Under the pieces are notes generated by a model. It was not told the DNA's origin, made no database searches, and was given only the letters and a program-made list of their open reading frames with translations. From positions 36,100 to 100,099 of the forward strand of contig DCGU01000054.1 in NCBI GenBank assembly GCA_002315325.1: DNA of 64,000 bases. The letters are read 5' to 3'. Below, in pieces: positions 16,785 through 25,253 of this stretch. Source of the DNA: Clostridiales bacterium UBA1770. Its GTDB lineage: Bacteria > Bacillota > Clostridia > Oscillospirales > CAG-272. Every line of letters begins with the position of its first letter. Within the stretch, counting starts at the first letter, position 1. Both the position numbers and the translations under genes were made by a program.

Positions 16785-17759
16785 TTACCGTGCGGCGTTT
16801 ACGATGGCAAGCGCCTGCTCCAAAAGCGCGTCGGTTGACGCCTGCGTGCCATTTTCATCCACGGTAATCCAATGCACGTAGTCCTTAGCCGAAAACCACG
16901 TCATTTGCCGCTTGGCATAACGGCGCGTGGCCTGTTTGAGTTCTTCGACAGCCTGTTCCTGCGTTTCCTGTCCGTGAATATACCCCAGCAATTCTTTATA
17001 GCCGATGGCCTGTGCTGCCGTCGCATTGGCGGCAAAAACGCCCGCCTCGTCCAGCCGGCGCGTTTCGTCCGGCAAGCCCTGCGCCATCATGGCATCCACG
17101 CGGGCATTGATGCGCGCATACAGCAAATCCCGATTGTCATAGCGCAGCCCGATAACGGCCGTGCGGTAGGGCGACGGCACTGTGCGTGACGCCGCATCCC
17201 ATTCGGTTTTGGTTTTACCGGTCAGGCGGTATATTTCAATGGCGCGCAAAACGCGCTTGGTATTATTGGGATGAACGGCAGCAGCTGCGGCCGGATCGAG
17301 TGAAGCCAAAAGGGCGTGCAGGCCGTCCGGTCCGTGCGCCGCAAGATAGGCTTCCAATTCGTGACGCAGGGCGTCGTCCGTTTTGGTTTCTTCAAACGGG
17401 GCGCCGCGCAAAAAGGCGTCGAGATACAGCCCGGTGCCGCCGCAAAACAGCGGCAGTGCCCCGCGCGAAAGAACGTCCTGCACCGCCTTTTCCGCATCGG
17501 CAACGTAGGCCGCGCAGGAATAGGGTGCCGTCGGTTCGATACAGTCAAACAGATGGTGCGGTACGCTCCCCTGCTCCTCTTTGGTCGGTGCCGCCGTACC
17601 GATCGGCATACCGCGGTAAATCTGCATGGAATCGCAGCAGATGACCTCGGCGCCGAGCGCCCGTGCCAGGCGGACGGACAGGGCAGTTTTGCCGCAGGCG
17701 GTAGGACCGACAACGGCAAGAATCAGCGGTTTATTGTTATCGTTTTGCAGCGTCGTCAT
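16785..17759 (-). CDS. miaA: tRNA dimethylallyltransferase
   Basis: 324 residues. P-loop GPTACGKT at about 18-25, then the DSMQIYRGMPIGTAAPTKEE motif, HHLFDCIEP and GGTGLYLDAFLRG, which are all specific to MiaA, and a C-terminal ATRRYAKRQMTWF motif. It adds an isopentenyl group to A37, the substrate of MiaB (0-1.4 kb). Its ATG overlaps the queA stop (ATGA), so queA and miaA are coupled. Confidence 0.97.
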   Translation of the reverse strand: MTTLQNDNNKPLILAVVGPTACGKTALSVRLARALGAEVICCDSMQIYRGMPIGTAAPTKEEQGSVPHHLFDCIEPTAPYSCAAYVADAEKAVQDVLSRGALPLFCGGTGLYLDAFLRGAPFEETKTDDALRHELEAYLAAHGPDGLHALLASLDPAAAAAVHPNNTKRVLRAIEIYRLTGKTKTEWDAASRTVPSPYRTAVIGLRYDNRDLLYARINARVDAMMAQGLPDETRRLDEAGVFAANATAAQAIGYKELLGYIHGQETQEQAVEELKQATRRYAKRQMTWFSAKDYVHWITVDENGTQASTDALLEQALAIVNAAR

Positions 17760-18832
17760 ACCATCAGGGTCGCGTCGCCGAAGGAGAAGAAGCGGTACTT
17801 CATCTCAACGGCCGTCCGATAGGCGGCCAGCATGGCGTCGCGGTTATAAAAAGCGGATACCAGCATCAAAAGCGTGCTTTGCGGCAGGTGGAAGTTGGTA
17901 ATGAGCGCATCGGTTGCCTTAAATTTATACCCGGGATAAATGAAGATGCCGGTATCGGCATCCATGGCGTGCACGATGCCGTTGTCATCCGAAACGGATT
18001 CCAGCGTACGGCAGGACGTCGTACCGACGCAGATGACTCTGCCGCCGGCAGCACGGCGCGCATTGATGAGGTCGGCCGTTTCCTGCGACACGGAGATATA
18101 CTCGGTGTGCATCACGTGCTCGGCAATCTTATCCTCTTTGACGGGGCGGAACGTACCCAGTCCCACGTGCAGCATAACGGGCGCCACGGCGATGCCCTTC
18201 TCCCGAATGCGGTCAAGCAGTTCGGGGGTAAAATGCAGGCCGGCCGTCGGTGCGGCAGCGGAGCCCTCGGTCTTGGCATAGACCGTTTGGTAACGGTCCT
18301 TTTCTTTGAGCGTTTCTTTGATATACGGCGGGAGCGGCATGGTGCCGATTTCATTGAGCACCTCGAACACGTTTCTGTATTTGCTCCTGTCATAGGAGAA
18401 ATGAATGAGACGGTTGCCCTCTTCCACGATGGCAGTGACTTCCCCCTGCAGGATGCCGTTGCCGAACGTCATTTTGTTGCCGATGCGGGCGTGTTTGCCG
18501 GGTTTGACCAGCGTTTCCCACACGTCGGTTTCGTGCTGACGCAGCAGCAGCAGTTCGATTTTGGCTTCCGGCCGGTCGGTAAGGACGCCGTACAGGCGCG
18601 CCGGAATGACCTTGGAGTTATTGACGACCAACACGTCACCGGGATTGAGATAATCGATGACGTCATAAAAATGCTTATGTTCAATCACGCCCGTGTCGCG
18701 GTGAATGACCATCAATCGCGATTCATCGCGCACCTCGGCCGGGTGCTGCGCAATCAGTTCCTCGGGCAGATTATAATCAAAATCCTGCGTCCGCAAATCG
18801 GTTTGCGGCGTTTCGTTGTGAATAACGTTCAT
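17756..18832 (-). CDS. queA: S-adenosylmethionine:tRNA ribosyltransferase-isomerase
   Basis: 358 residues. It makes epoxyqueuosine from preQ1-modified tRNA with SAM as ribosyl donor. Motifs: FDYNLPEELIAQHPAEVRDESRLMV at the N-terminus, GDVLVVNNSKVIPARLYG, GLHFTPELL, HVGLGTFRPVK, CVGTTSCRTLES and ITNFHLPQSTLLMLVSAF. It is the first gene of the miaA-containing operon and has its own promoter. No tgt or other queuosine gene is seen in the window. Confidence 0.97.
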   Translation of the reverse strand: MNVIHNETPQTDLRTQDFDYNLPEELIAQHPAEVRDESRLMVIHRDTGVIEHKHFYDVIDYLNPGDVLVVNNSKVIPARLYGVLTDRPEAKIELLLLRQHETDVWETLVKPGKHARIGNKMTFGNGILQGEVTAIVEEGNRLIHFSYDRSKYRNVFEVLNEIGTMPLPPYIKETLKEKDRYQTVYAKTEGSAAAPTAGLHFTPELLDRIREKGIAVAPVMLHVGLGTFRPVKEDKIAEHVMHTEYISVSQETADLINARRAAGGRVICVGTTSCRTLESVSDDNGIVHAMDADTGIFIYPGYKFKATDALITNFHLPQSTLLMLVSAFYNRDAMLAAYRTAVEMKYRFFSFGDATLMV

Positions 18833-18873
18833 ATTCGTGACCTCTGTTAAACAAAAATATCCATTATACTATA

Positions 18874-18902
18874 ATTATACTCTATTTATACGCAGAATTC
18901 AA
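18874..18902 (-). promoter_or_regulatory. promoter of queA
   Basis: Minus strand TTGAAT (18902-18897), 17-nt spacer, TATAAT (18879-18874), about 40 bases before the queA start. There is no room for a preQ1 riboswitch. Confidence 0.7.
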
Positions 18903-18952
18903 CTGCGCAAAAGTGTCCCTGTGAAATTAACTGAAAAAGATTGCAAAATCAC

Positions 18953-18981
18953 TTGACAAGCGGAAACGATTGTGGTATCAT
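18953..18981 (+). promoter_or_regulatory. promoter of tRNA-Arg
   Basis: TTGACA (18953-18958), 17-nt spacer, TATCAT (18976-18981), 17 bases before the tRNA. Confidence 0.75.
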
Positions 18982-18998
18982 ATTATGCGTTCGGAAAT

Positions 18999-19075
18999 GC
19001 GGCATTAGCTCAGCTGGATAGAGTGCCTGGCTACGAACCAGTAGGTCGGGGGTTCGAATCCCTTATGTCGCGCCA
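18999..19075 (+). tRNA. tRNA-Arg, anticodon ACG
   Basis: 77-nt cloverleaf: acceptor GCGGCAT/ATGTCGC with one G-U pair, D arm AGCTCAGCTGGATAGAGT, anticodon loop CTACGAA (ACG, read as inosine at position 34), T arm GGGGGTTCGAATCCCTT, discriminator G and an encoded CCA at 19073-19075. Confidence 0.95.
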
Positions 19076-19120
19076 ACAAAAAACACCTTTTGTCTTTTGA
19101 CAAAAGGTGTTTTTTGTTGG
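19073..19120 (+). terminator. terminator of tRNA-Arg that includes its CCA end
   Basis: Perfect 22-bp stem (19073-19094 with 19099-19120) with a 4-nt loop and a TTTTTT tract inside the right arm. The left arm begins with the CCA of the tRNA. Confidence 0.85.
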
Positions 19121-19121
19121 C

Positions 19122-19291
19122 GAATGAAGCGCGCCTGCAGCGCATGAAAAATGAAGCAGGGCTTCGCCCCGTGAAGCGTGCCTGCGGCACACGGAGAAGT
19201 AACATTGCGCGCTTCGCTTCATAGCGGCTTTGCCGCTGCTTCATGAAAACCGTAAGGTTTTCGCTTCACGTTTGCGCAGCAAACGCTTCAT
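19122..19291. repeat. hairpin-mosaic repeat array 2 (next to tRNA-Arg)
   Basis: Array of gaagc/gcttc words separated by small hairpins: ggg-cttcg-ccc, gtgcc-tgc-ggcac, agcggc-ttt-gccgct, aaaacc-gtaa-ggtttt, gtttgc-gca-gcaaac. Same architecture as the array at 5808-6054 and again directly downstream of a tRNA terminator. Open frames across it are not protein-like. Confidence 0.75.
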
Positions 19292-19368
19292 TGCCGGTGT
19301 TGTCATGACGCAGAAAAGCATTTCGTGTATAGAATATCCCGCAACATCAAAAATAATATGCCAAACTA

Positions 19369-19397
19369 TTGACCGATTTTGTGAAAAAAGATATAAT
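19369..19397 (+). promoter_or_regulatory. promoter of fba
   Basis: TTGACC (19369-19374), 17-nt spacer, TATAAT (19392-19397). The start codon follows 46 bases later with AGGAGA before it. As expected for a highly expressed glycolytic gene, it is close to consensus. Confidence 0.8.
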
Positions 19398-19442
19398 ATA
19401 TGGGATAGTTTTTATCAAATACAAAATTAGGAGATTTTTGAC

Positions 19443-20402
19443 ATGGCATTAGTTACTACCAAAGAGATGTTCAAAAAAGCCTACGACGGCCACTACGCCA
19501 TCGGTGCTTTTAACATCAACAACATGGAAATCGTGCAGGCCATTACCGAGGCTGCCGGCGAACTGCGTTCCCCCGTTATTCTGCAGGCTTCCGCAGGTGC
19601 CCGCAAGTATGCGAAACCCGCTTATCTGAAGGCATTGGCACAGGCTGCCGTTGAAGACAGCGGTATCGACCTGGCCCTCCACCTGGACCACGGCGCTGAC
19701 TTCGAAGTATGCAAGGACTGCATCGACGGTGGTTTCACCTCCGTTATGATCGACGGTTCCCACCATTCCTTCGAGGACAACATCGCCCTGACCAAGAAGG
19801 TTGTTGAATACGCTCACGCTCACGGCGTTGTCGTTGAGGGTGAACTCGGTGTGCTGGCCGGCATCGAAGACGCCGTTTCCTCCGCCACCTCCTCTTACAC
19901 CAGACCCGAAGAAGTAGAAGAGTTCGTCACCAAGACCGGTGTTGACTCCCTGGCTATTTCCATCGGTACCAGCCACGGTGCATACAAGTTCACCGCTGCG
20001 CAGTGCACGAGAAACGAAAAAGGCATTTTGGTTCCTCCTCCTCTCCGCTTTGACATTCTGGAGGAAGTTTCCCGTCGTCTGCCCGGTTTCCCGATCGTTC
20101 TGCACGGTGCATCTTCCGTTCCCCAGGAATACGTTGCCGAAATCAACAAGCTCGGCGGTCAGCTGCCGGATGCCGTCGGTATTCCCGAAGAACAGCTGCG
20201 CAAGGCCGCTACTCTGGCTGTCTGCAAGATCAATATCGACTCCGATATTCGTCTGGCCATGACTGCCGGTATCCGCCGCGTATTCAGTGAGAGCCCCTCT
20301 ATCTTCGACCCCCGCGAATACCTCAAGGTTGCCCGCGCAGAGGTTAAGAAGATGGTAGCACATAAGATCAGCGACGTGCTTGGCTCTACCAACACCCTGT
20401 AA
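19443..20402 (+). CDS. fba: class II fructose-bisphosphate aldolase
   Basis: 319 residues. Zinc-dependent cleavage of fructose-1,6-bisphosphate in glycolysis. ALHLDHGAD at about 78-86 supplies the catalytic Asp82 and the metal ligand His83; VEGELGVLAGIED, SIGTSHGAYK and VLHGASSVP carry the remaining metal and phosphate contacts. The long (319-residue) form with the PPPLRFD segment is the variant common in Clostridia. The gene uses optimal codons (for example AAC, TTC, GGT), stands alone with its own strong promoter and terminator, and is therefore probably very highly expressed. Confidence 0.97.
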   Translation: MALVTTKEMFKKAYDGHYAIGAFNINNMEIVQAITEAAGELRSPVILQASAGARKYAKPAYLKALAQAAVEDSGIDLALHLDHGADFEVCKDCIDGGFTSVMIDGSHHSFEDNIALTKKVVEYAHAHGVVVEGELGVLAGIEDAVSSATSSYTRPEEVEEFVTKTGVDSLAISIGTSHGAYKFTAAQCTRNEKGILVPPPLRFDILEEVSRRLPGFPIVLHGASSVPQEYVAEINKLGGQLPDAVGIPEEQLRKAATLAVCKINIDSDIRLAMTAGIRRVFSESPSIFDPREYLKVARAEVKKMVAHKISDVLGSTNTL

Positions 20403-20429
20403 TTAAAGGACTGTAAAACAGCCTTCAGC

Positions 20430-20468
20430 AAGCGCCGCTTCTATGCTAAATTGAAGCGGCGCTTTTTT
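20430..20468 (+). terminator. terminator of fba
   Basis: Stem aagcgccgcttc with gaagcggcgctt, followed by TTTTTTT. Confidence 0.9.
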
Positions 20469-20531
20469 TGCGGGAGGGGTGACCCCTTCCCTACGGTGTC
20501 CGGTGTCCGCTGTTCGTCAGCTTCATATGAA

Positions 20532-20567
20532 AAATCCGCTGTGCCGAAGCACAGCGGATTTCTTTTT
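20532..20567. terminator. terminator of the O-antigen-ligase-like gene
   Basis: Perfect 13-bp stem (20532-20544 with 20549-20561), CGAA tetraloop (TTCG on the minus strand), flanked by A and T runs, ten bases from the stop of the minus-strand gene. Confidence 0.8.
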
Positions 20568-20570
20568 GTA

Positions 20571-22163
20571 TTATTGTTCTTCCTTTTGTACAGGAGGGAT
20601 TTGACTGATGCATTTATCCAACAGACCTGCCATCACCCAATACAGGGGGGTTACCATTGCCAGGGAGAAGCTGAAGAAGGAGTGGCCCAGGTAGCCGACG
20701 ACACCGGCGGCCAGGATAACGGCCATGGGGCAGCGCACAGCTGCCTTGAAGGCACGAATGGCCAGGGCAACGATGAAGGCCAAGTAAATCAGCAGACCCA
20801 CGAAACCGACGCAAACGCCGATCTGCAGGAATTCGTTGTGGGCAAAGTCAACTTCACAATAGGAACCGACGGAGGTGCTGTAATACTCGTTGTAGGGACG
20901 GAAGAGCTCGCACAGGGAGCCGGGACCGCCGCCCAAAATGGGATGCTCGGCCATAATGTGCAATGCGCACTTCCAAATGGCACCGCGCGCACTACCGGCA
21001 CTGTCGGACAAATGCCCGTGCAGCACTTCACTGACCTGCTGCAAAAGGGTATTCGAGCCATGATAACCATACAGGAAAATGAGTCCTGCAATCAGAATCA
21101 CAACCTCGCAAAGCGCCACGATGATGCGCATCATGCGGCGGCAGGGGAACTTTTTGAAATTGAGTTTGGGCAATACGAACCAAACGGCCAGCAAAAGCAG
21201 GCATACAACCCACAAGAAGGCCACTTTTTTACCAAAGCTTACGACCATGCCGTTCGCCGTGTTGTGGAACCAGTAGCTCAACGCAGCCGTACCGGTTAAA
21301 ACGGCGCCGGACAGGGCGGTATTGCAAATTCTCTCTTTGGTTTCCAGCAGGAAGGGCATCGTCAGCGCAAAGGCCAGCAGGATACCGATCTTACTACTGT
21401 CGACGTCAGAGAAAATCTGAATGTAGAGCATCATGGCCATGCCGGGCAGGCAAATGACGCGATATTTGCTCTTCAGCAGTACGGAAGCACAGAACAACGT
21501 GGGCACCGTCATCGCAAGGATGGCGGCGATCATATCGATGTTGCCGACGGTTCCCAAGAACATGGTGTTCCAATAGTTACTGCCGGACGGATACATCAAA
21601 TTGACACCCCAGGACTGCAGGGCACAAATAAAGCCGAACAGCAGCGCCATAATACCGAAGGCGTAAATCAAGCTGTCGGAGGCCTCACCGTACCGTGCGA
21701 CCAGTAAAAAGACGAAGCCGTACATCAAAATGGAAAAGAGCCCTTCAAAACGGCTGCCGGTCCCCATCCAAATCTGTCCCCCGAATTCCGAGAAGATACC
21801 CGAAATGCAGGCCCAGGCCATATAGCCGAACAGCAAATACTGCGGCCAGGTGGGTTTTTCCGGTTTTTCCAAAAAGCGGATGCGGCGCCATTCCTTATTG
21901 AACAGGAACAGAGCGCAAACGGCCATTACGAACATGAAGATGGCGGCGGTTGACCAGAACCAGTTGAACTTGGCCGCCGTGATTTTATAATACTTGTTGC
22001 TGTCGTAAAGGAAGGGGAAAATCACCAGTACGAAGAATGCGTACCAACACGTGATCTTTTCAAAAATCGGTTTCTTTTTACGGCGCAGCAAAAGGTCGGT
22101 CGTGACCACGGCATCCGCAGGGAGTGCGGTCACAACGCCCGGAGTCGTCACTTTTTGTTTCAT
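20571..22163 (-). CDS. O-antigen ligase/polymerase-like (Wzy_C) membrane protein
   Basis: 530 residues with about 10-12 hydrophobic helices. The Wzy_C/O-antigen-ligase signature is visible near 400-480: GGGPGSLCELFRPYNEYY followed by VDFAHNEFLQIGVCVGFVGLLIY, with the conserved His in the HNEFL motif. Family members ligate or polymerise lipid-linked glycans on the outside of the membrane; in a Gram-positive organism this would concern a capsule or cell-wall glycan. No glycosyltransferase or flippase genes are nearby, so the glycan is unknown. The 47-base gap to the upstream cupin gene and shared strand suggest one transcript. Confidence 0.8.
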   Translation of the reverse strand: MKQKVTTPGVVTALPADAVVTTDLLLRRKKKPIFEKITCWYAFFVLVIFPFLYDSNKYYKITAAKFNWFWSTAAIFMFVMAVCALFLFNKEWRRIRFLEKPEKPTWPQYLLFGYMAWACISGIFSEFGGQIWMGTGSRFEGLFSILMYGFVFLLVARYGEASDSLIYAFGIMALLFGFICALQSWGVNLMYPSGSNYWNTMFLGTVGNIDMIAAILAMTVPTLFCASVLLKSKYRVICLPGMAMMLYIQIFSDVDSSKIGILLAFALTMPFLLETKERICNTALSGAVLTGTAALSYWFHNTANGMVVSFGKKVAFLWVVCLLLLAVWFVLPKLNFKKFPCRRMMRIIVALCEVVILIAGLIFLYGYHGSNTLLQQVSEVLHGHLSDSAGSARGAIWKCALHIMAEHPILGGGPGSLCELFRPYNEYYSTSVGSYCEVDFAHNEFLQIGVCVGFVGLLIYLAFIVALAIRAFKAAVRCPMAVILAAGVVGYLGHSFFSFSLAMVTPLYWVMAGLLDKCISQIPPVQKEEQ

Positions 22164-22210
22164 TTTATCTTGTTATCCTATCGTTCGTGATATCTGTTTG
22201 TGTCTGACAA

Positions 22211-22558
22211 TTACAGATCGAAATACTCGGTATTGCTCCTGTCGGTGTCGCTGTTTTCAGCAATCAGCACGCTGGCGTCCTCGGAGCAAATGATGTTGTG
22301 CCAAGTGCCGACCTGCACGTTATAAATCTTGTGCAGTTCCATTTCAACGGGCGTTCTGTCGCGGCCGATGAACAACGTAGCGGTTCCCTTGAGCAGTACG
22401 AAAACCTCATCGGTTTTCATGTGGCGTTCCATCATGGTATTTTTTGTGTACTCGGGGCAATTATTTAAATAGGCGACGCACCAAGTGCCGCAAATGTGGG
22501 TGCGGTCGTAACCGGGACCCGTATACTGTTTTACTTCCAAACCTTCAACCTGTGCCAT
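22211..22558 (-). CDS. cupin-domain protein
   Basis: 115 residues that form one cupin barrel. The metal-binding first motif is partly visible as ERHMKTDEVFVLLKGTATLFIG, the second as IYNVQVGTWHNIICSEDASVLIAEN. Function is unknown; small cupins of this type bind metals and sugar or acid ligands. The start is supported by GGATAG upstream of the ATG (a moderate site). It lies between an O-antigen-ligase-like gene and a leucine-rich-repeat lipoprotein gene. Confidence 0.75.
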   Translation of the reverse strand: MAQVEGLEVKQYTGPGYDRTHICGTWCVAYLNNCPEYTKNTMMERHMKTDEVFVLLKGTATLFIGRDRTPVEMELHKIYNVQVGTWHNIICSEDASVLIAENSDTDRSNTEYFDL

Positions 22559-22603
22559 AATATAATCCTATCCTTTCAAAAATCTTACGTATAAAAATCA
22601 AAA

Positions 22604-23458
22604 TCAGGAGCGGCCGAGTTCACCGGCAACGTCGCCGTCGCTGCAGTGAATGACGGGGGCACCGGTATTAAAGAGGGCACCGTCGCAAATCTTATTCCAC
22701 TGTTTCTGTGTGCCGGCGTAGTTGACGGCGGTCAGTGCGGAGCAACCGTGGAATGCCATCCAGCCGATGCTCTTCACCGAGTCGGGAATCGTAACCGAGG
22801 TCAGCGAAGTATCCTTACCAAAGGCACAGTCGCCGATTTCCTTGACACTGCCGGGAATCGTGACGGACGTCAGACTGATGCAATCCTGGAAAGCACCGGG
22901 GCCAATATAGGTCACGGAATCGGGAATGACAATCGAGGTCAGGCAGCAGCAGTTCCAAAATGTGCTTGCTTCAATGCGTTCCACGCCCTGCGGAATGCTT
23001 ACGGTCTGCAGGTAAACGCACAAATAGAACGCTTCTTTGCCGATGCTTTGCACGGCATCGGGAATATTGATATAGTAGAGATAACTGCTGCCGTAGAAGG
23101 CACGTGCCCCAATAAACGTAATCGTTTCGGGCAGCTGCATCGCGTACAGTTTCCCGCTGGAAACGTCACCGTTGGCAAAATGACCGTTGAACGCGTCGTC
23201 ATCAATACCGATAACGGTTTTCCCGTCGGGCGCCGTTGAGGGAACGACAACCGTTTCAGGATCCTCCGACGTAACCAAGGACGCCACACGGCAGGTGTTG
23301 TCCGGGTCGGAACGGTAGGAACGGTAGAGAAGCGTGCCGTCGTTCGTCTCGGTGTACCCGCTGCAGGAAACCAATGACAACGGAATCACCGACAGCAGCG
23401 TCAGCATCAAAAGGCAGGAGAGCGTCCGCCGCCAAATACTTGTTTTGTTTCTTTTCAT
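22604..23458 (-). CDS. BspA-type leucine-rich-repeat lipoprotein
   Basis: 284 residues. A lipoprotein signal peptide (basic start, hydrophobic stretch LSCLLMLTLLSVIPLS, lipobox LVSC) is followed by about six LRR_5 repeats of 23 residues with the pattern LTSVTIPDSVxxIGxxAFxxC. Such proteins are exposed surface adhesins in gut bacteria. The start is set at 23458 because it places the signal peptide correctly; an in-frame ATG 15 codons upstream exists. The ribosome binding site is weak. The last repeat ends in a WNKICDGALFNTG segment, typical for the end of these arrays. Confidence 0.85.
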   Translation of the reverse strand: MKRNKTSIWRRTLSCLLMLTLLSVIPLSLVSCSGYTETNDGTLLYRSYRSDPDNTCRVASLVTSEDPETVVVPSTAPDGKTVIGIDDDAFNGHFANGDVSSGKLYAMQLPETITFIGARAFYGSSYLYYINIPDAVQSIGKEAFYLCVYLQTVSIPQGVERIEASTFWNCCCLTSIVIPDSVTYIGPGAFQDCISLTSVTIPGSVKEIGDCAFGKDTSLTSVTIPDSVKSIGWMAFHGCSALTAVNYAGTQKQWNKICDGALFNTGAPVIHCSDGDVAGELGRS

Positions 23459-23542
23459 TGTAACCAGTCTACTTTCTATTATTATGAGAATAACGTTTTT
23501 CAATTATAACAAGAAGCGGATAAAAAGTCAAGGAAAAGCCGC

Positions 23543-25138
23543 TTATCCACGGCGTACGGGCAAAGACAAAACGCTGTTGCCGAACCAAACGGTATTATCG
23601 GCGACCACGGTTTCTACCGCCGTCAGCCACTCGGCACGGGTGTTGGTGTGGGGACGGTAGGAGTGCGCGTCGCTCGACATCACGTCCACGCGCAGGCGCT
23701 CCCCTTTGTGCAGCGTCCAGCAAAGCGGATCCGTTTCAAACGTAATCGTCGTTTTTTCACCGGCCGCAGCGGGATTGAGTTCAGTCGGACAGTCGCCCAT
23801 GGGCGTTGCAACACCGTTTTCCTGCACGCAGCAAACGCGGATTAAGAACATCGTGGCCTGCGCCGTCGTGGAAACCTCGAAGGACGCCGCAATTTTACCG
23901 GCGAGCGTCAAATCTTGTGTCAGGGGCGCCGTCATAAAGGTTTTAACGTCGGGACGGAAATTCGGTTCGGGCTGGTCGGCAAAACCGTTGGGGGTATGGT
24001 CGAACGAGTTGGGACCGCCGGGGAAACGGGCGGGATCCAGGGGGTCGTAGCGGTAGGTGACACTGCCGTCGGCAGGCGCGCAATCCGTCAGTTTGCCGCC
24101 GTCTACCAAATACAGTTTTTTCGTCTGTGCTTCGTCCGGGAAGGCGTCGGCACATTCCCACGCGGCTTTCCCAACGTGGTAGTAGTTGACGGCACCGAGT
24201 CGGACGCCGTTGTCCATCGGTTTGCCGTCGCGCAGATATAGGAACCATTGCATTTCCAGGTCGCGCGGTTGATTGCCGTTTTCAAAGGGGTACGACCAGG
24301 TCGGGTCCACCGCGCAGCCGTGGCTCCAGGGACCGACGACGAAGGCGCAGGACGACTTAATCCCGGCGGGAATCTTATCCCACATGCGCCAGGTGCCGCT
24401 GAAGAAAGGTTCCGACCATCCCGTCACCATCAGCATGGGCGTATGCAGTTTGGTCATACAGTTGAACGCCTGTGAAAAATAGTCCGGCATGGCCATGGGG
24501 TCATTGCGCAAATACCAAATGTTATTGAATGCGGGCACGTCGTAGCCGTATATGCGGCGCATATACGTGCTCATGGGATTTTTATCCCATTCGGCGTCGT
24601 AACTGCCGTGCGCGCTGCCGTAAATCAAATCCTGATAGTGGTAGACACCGGGGAACCAAATGGGCCCCAAGTCAGCCTTAAAAACGCCGTTGCGGAAGAA
24701 CGTATATCTGCCGTCGTCCGCCATGACTGCCGTAAACGCGCCCTTGACGCTGGGGGGCAGCACCTCGTACATCGCCAGCTGCACAAATCCCAGGTAGCTG
24801 CCGCCGGTTAAGTAAATGCGGCCGTCGAACCAGGGCTGCTGCTCGATCCAGGCAATGGTATCCAACCCGTCGGCACGTTCGTCGTGGAAGGGCACGAAGT
24901 CCCCTTCACTGCCGCCCTTGCCGCGGCAGTTCTGATCGACGCGGGCAAATCCGTTTTGTGCTGCGTAACTTTCCGGCAGATTTTCCTGTACTTCCGGTAC
25001 GTCGGCAGCGGGGGCCGGGGCATAGGGGTTACGGGAAAGAATGGCCGGGTATTTGCCCGTGCCGTCACCCGGCAGTTCCACCCAGGTCAGCAGTTTAACG
25101 CCGTCACGCATGGCCGGACGGCAAATCATTTTCTTCAT
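23543..25138 (-). CDS. CocE/NonD family hydrolase (X-Pro dipeptidyl-peptidase-like, S15)
   Basis: 531 residues. The alpha/beta hydrolase domain has YLTGGSYLGF, in which Ser114 is the expected nucleophile, preceded by the RVDQNCRGKGGSEGDF strand that is typical of CocE/NonD. The second half (from about 310) has the jelly-roll X-Pro dipeptidyl-peptidase C-terminal domain (MTAPLTQDLTLAGKIAASFEVSTTAQATMFLIRV). Family members split esters or Xaa-Pro peptides. No signal peptide is present. It has GGAGA before the ATG and lies as a monocistronic gene. Confidence 0.85.
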   Translation of the reverse strand: MKKMICRPAMRDGVKLLTWVELPGDGTGKYPAILSRNPYAPAPAADVPEVQENLPESYAAQNGFARVDQNCRGKGGSEGDFVPFHDERADGLDTIAWIEQQPWFDGRIYLTGGSYLGFVQLAMYEVLPPSVKGAFTAVMADDGRYTFFRNGVFKADLGPIWFPGVYHYQDLIYGSAHGSYDAEWDKNPMSTYMRRIYGYDVPAFNNIWYLRNDPMAMPDYFSQAFNCMTKLHTPMLMVTGWSEPFFSGTWRMWDKIPAGIKSSCAFVVGPWSHGCAVDPTWSYPFENGNQPRDLEMQWFLYLRDGKPMDNGVRLGAVNYYHVGKAAWECADAFPDEAQTKKLYLVDGGKLTDCAPADGSVTYRYDPLDPARFPGGPNSFDHTPNGFADQPEPNFRPDVKTFMTAPLTQDLTLAGKIAASFEVSTTAQATMFLIRVCCVQENGVATPMGDCPTELNPAAAGEKTTITFETDPLCWTLHKGERLRVDVMSSDAHSYRPHTNTRAEWLTAVETVVADNTVWFGNSVLSLPVRRG

Positions 25139-25253
25139 AAAGGCGTCTCCTTACGTTTTTTACGATATTTCATTTCTCAATGGAGCGTTTTTGCTTTTTT
25201 CGGGCGATTGTTCGTCGGTTCTTGATTGGCCGGTCAAGCGTATCATAGCCTCT

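Noticed and set aside
19005..19244. Minus-strand frame whose translation contains RDSNPRPTGS-like text.
   Set aside because: This is the well-known artefact of translating a tRNA gene and its surroundings; it runs over tRNA-Arg, its terminator and the repeat array.
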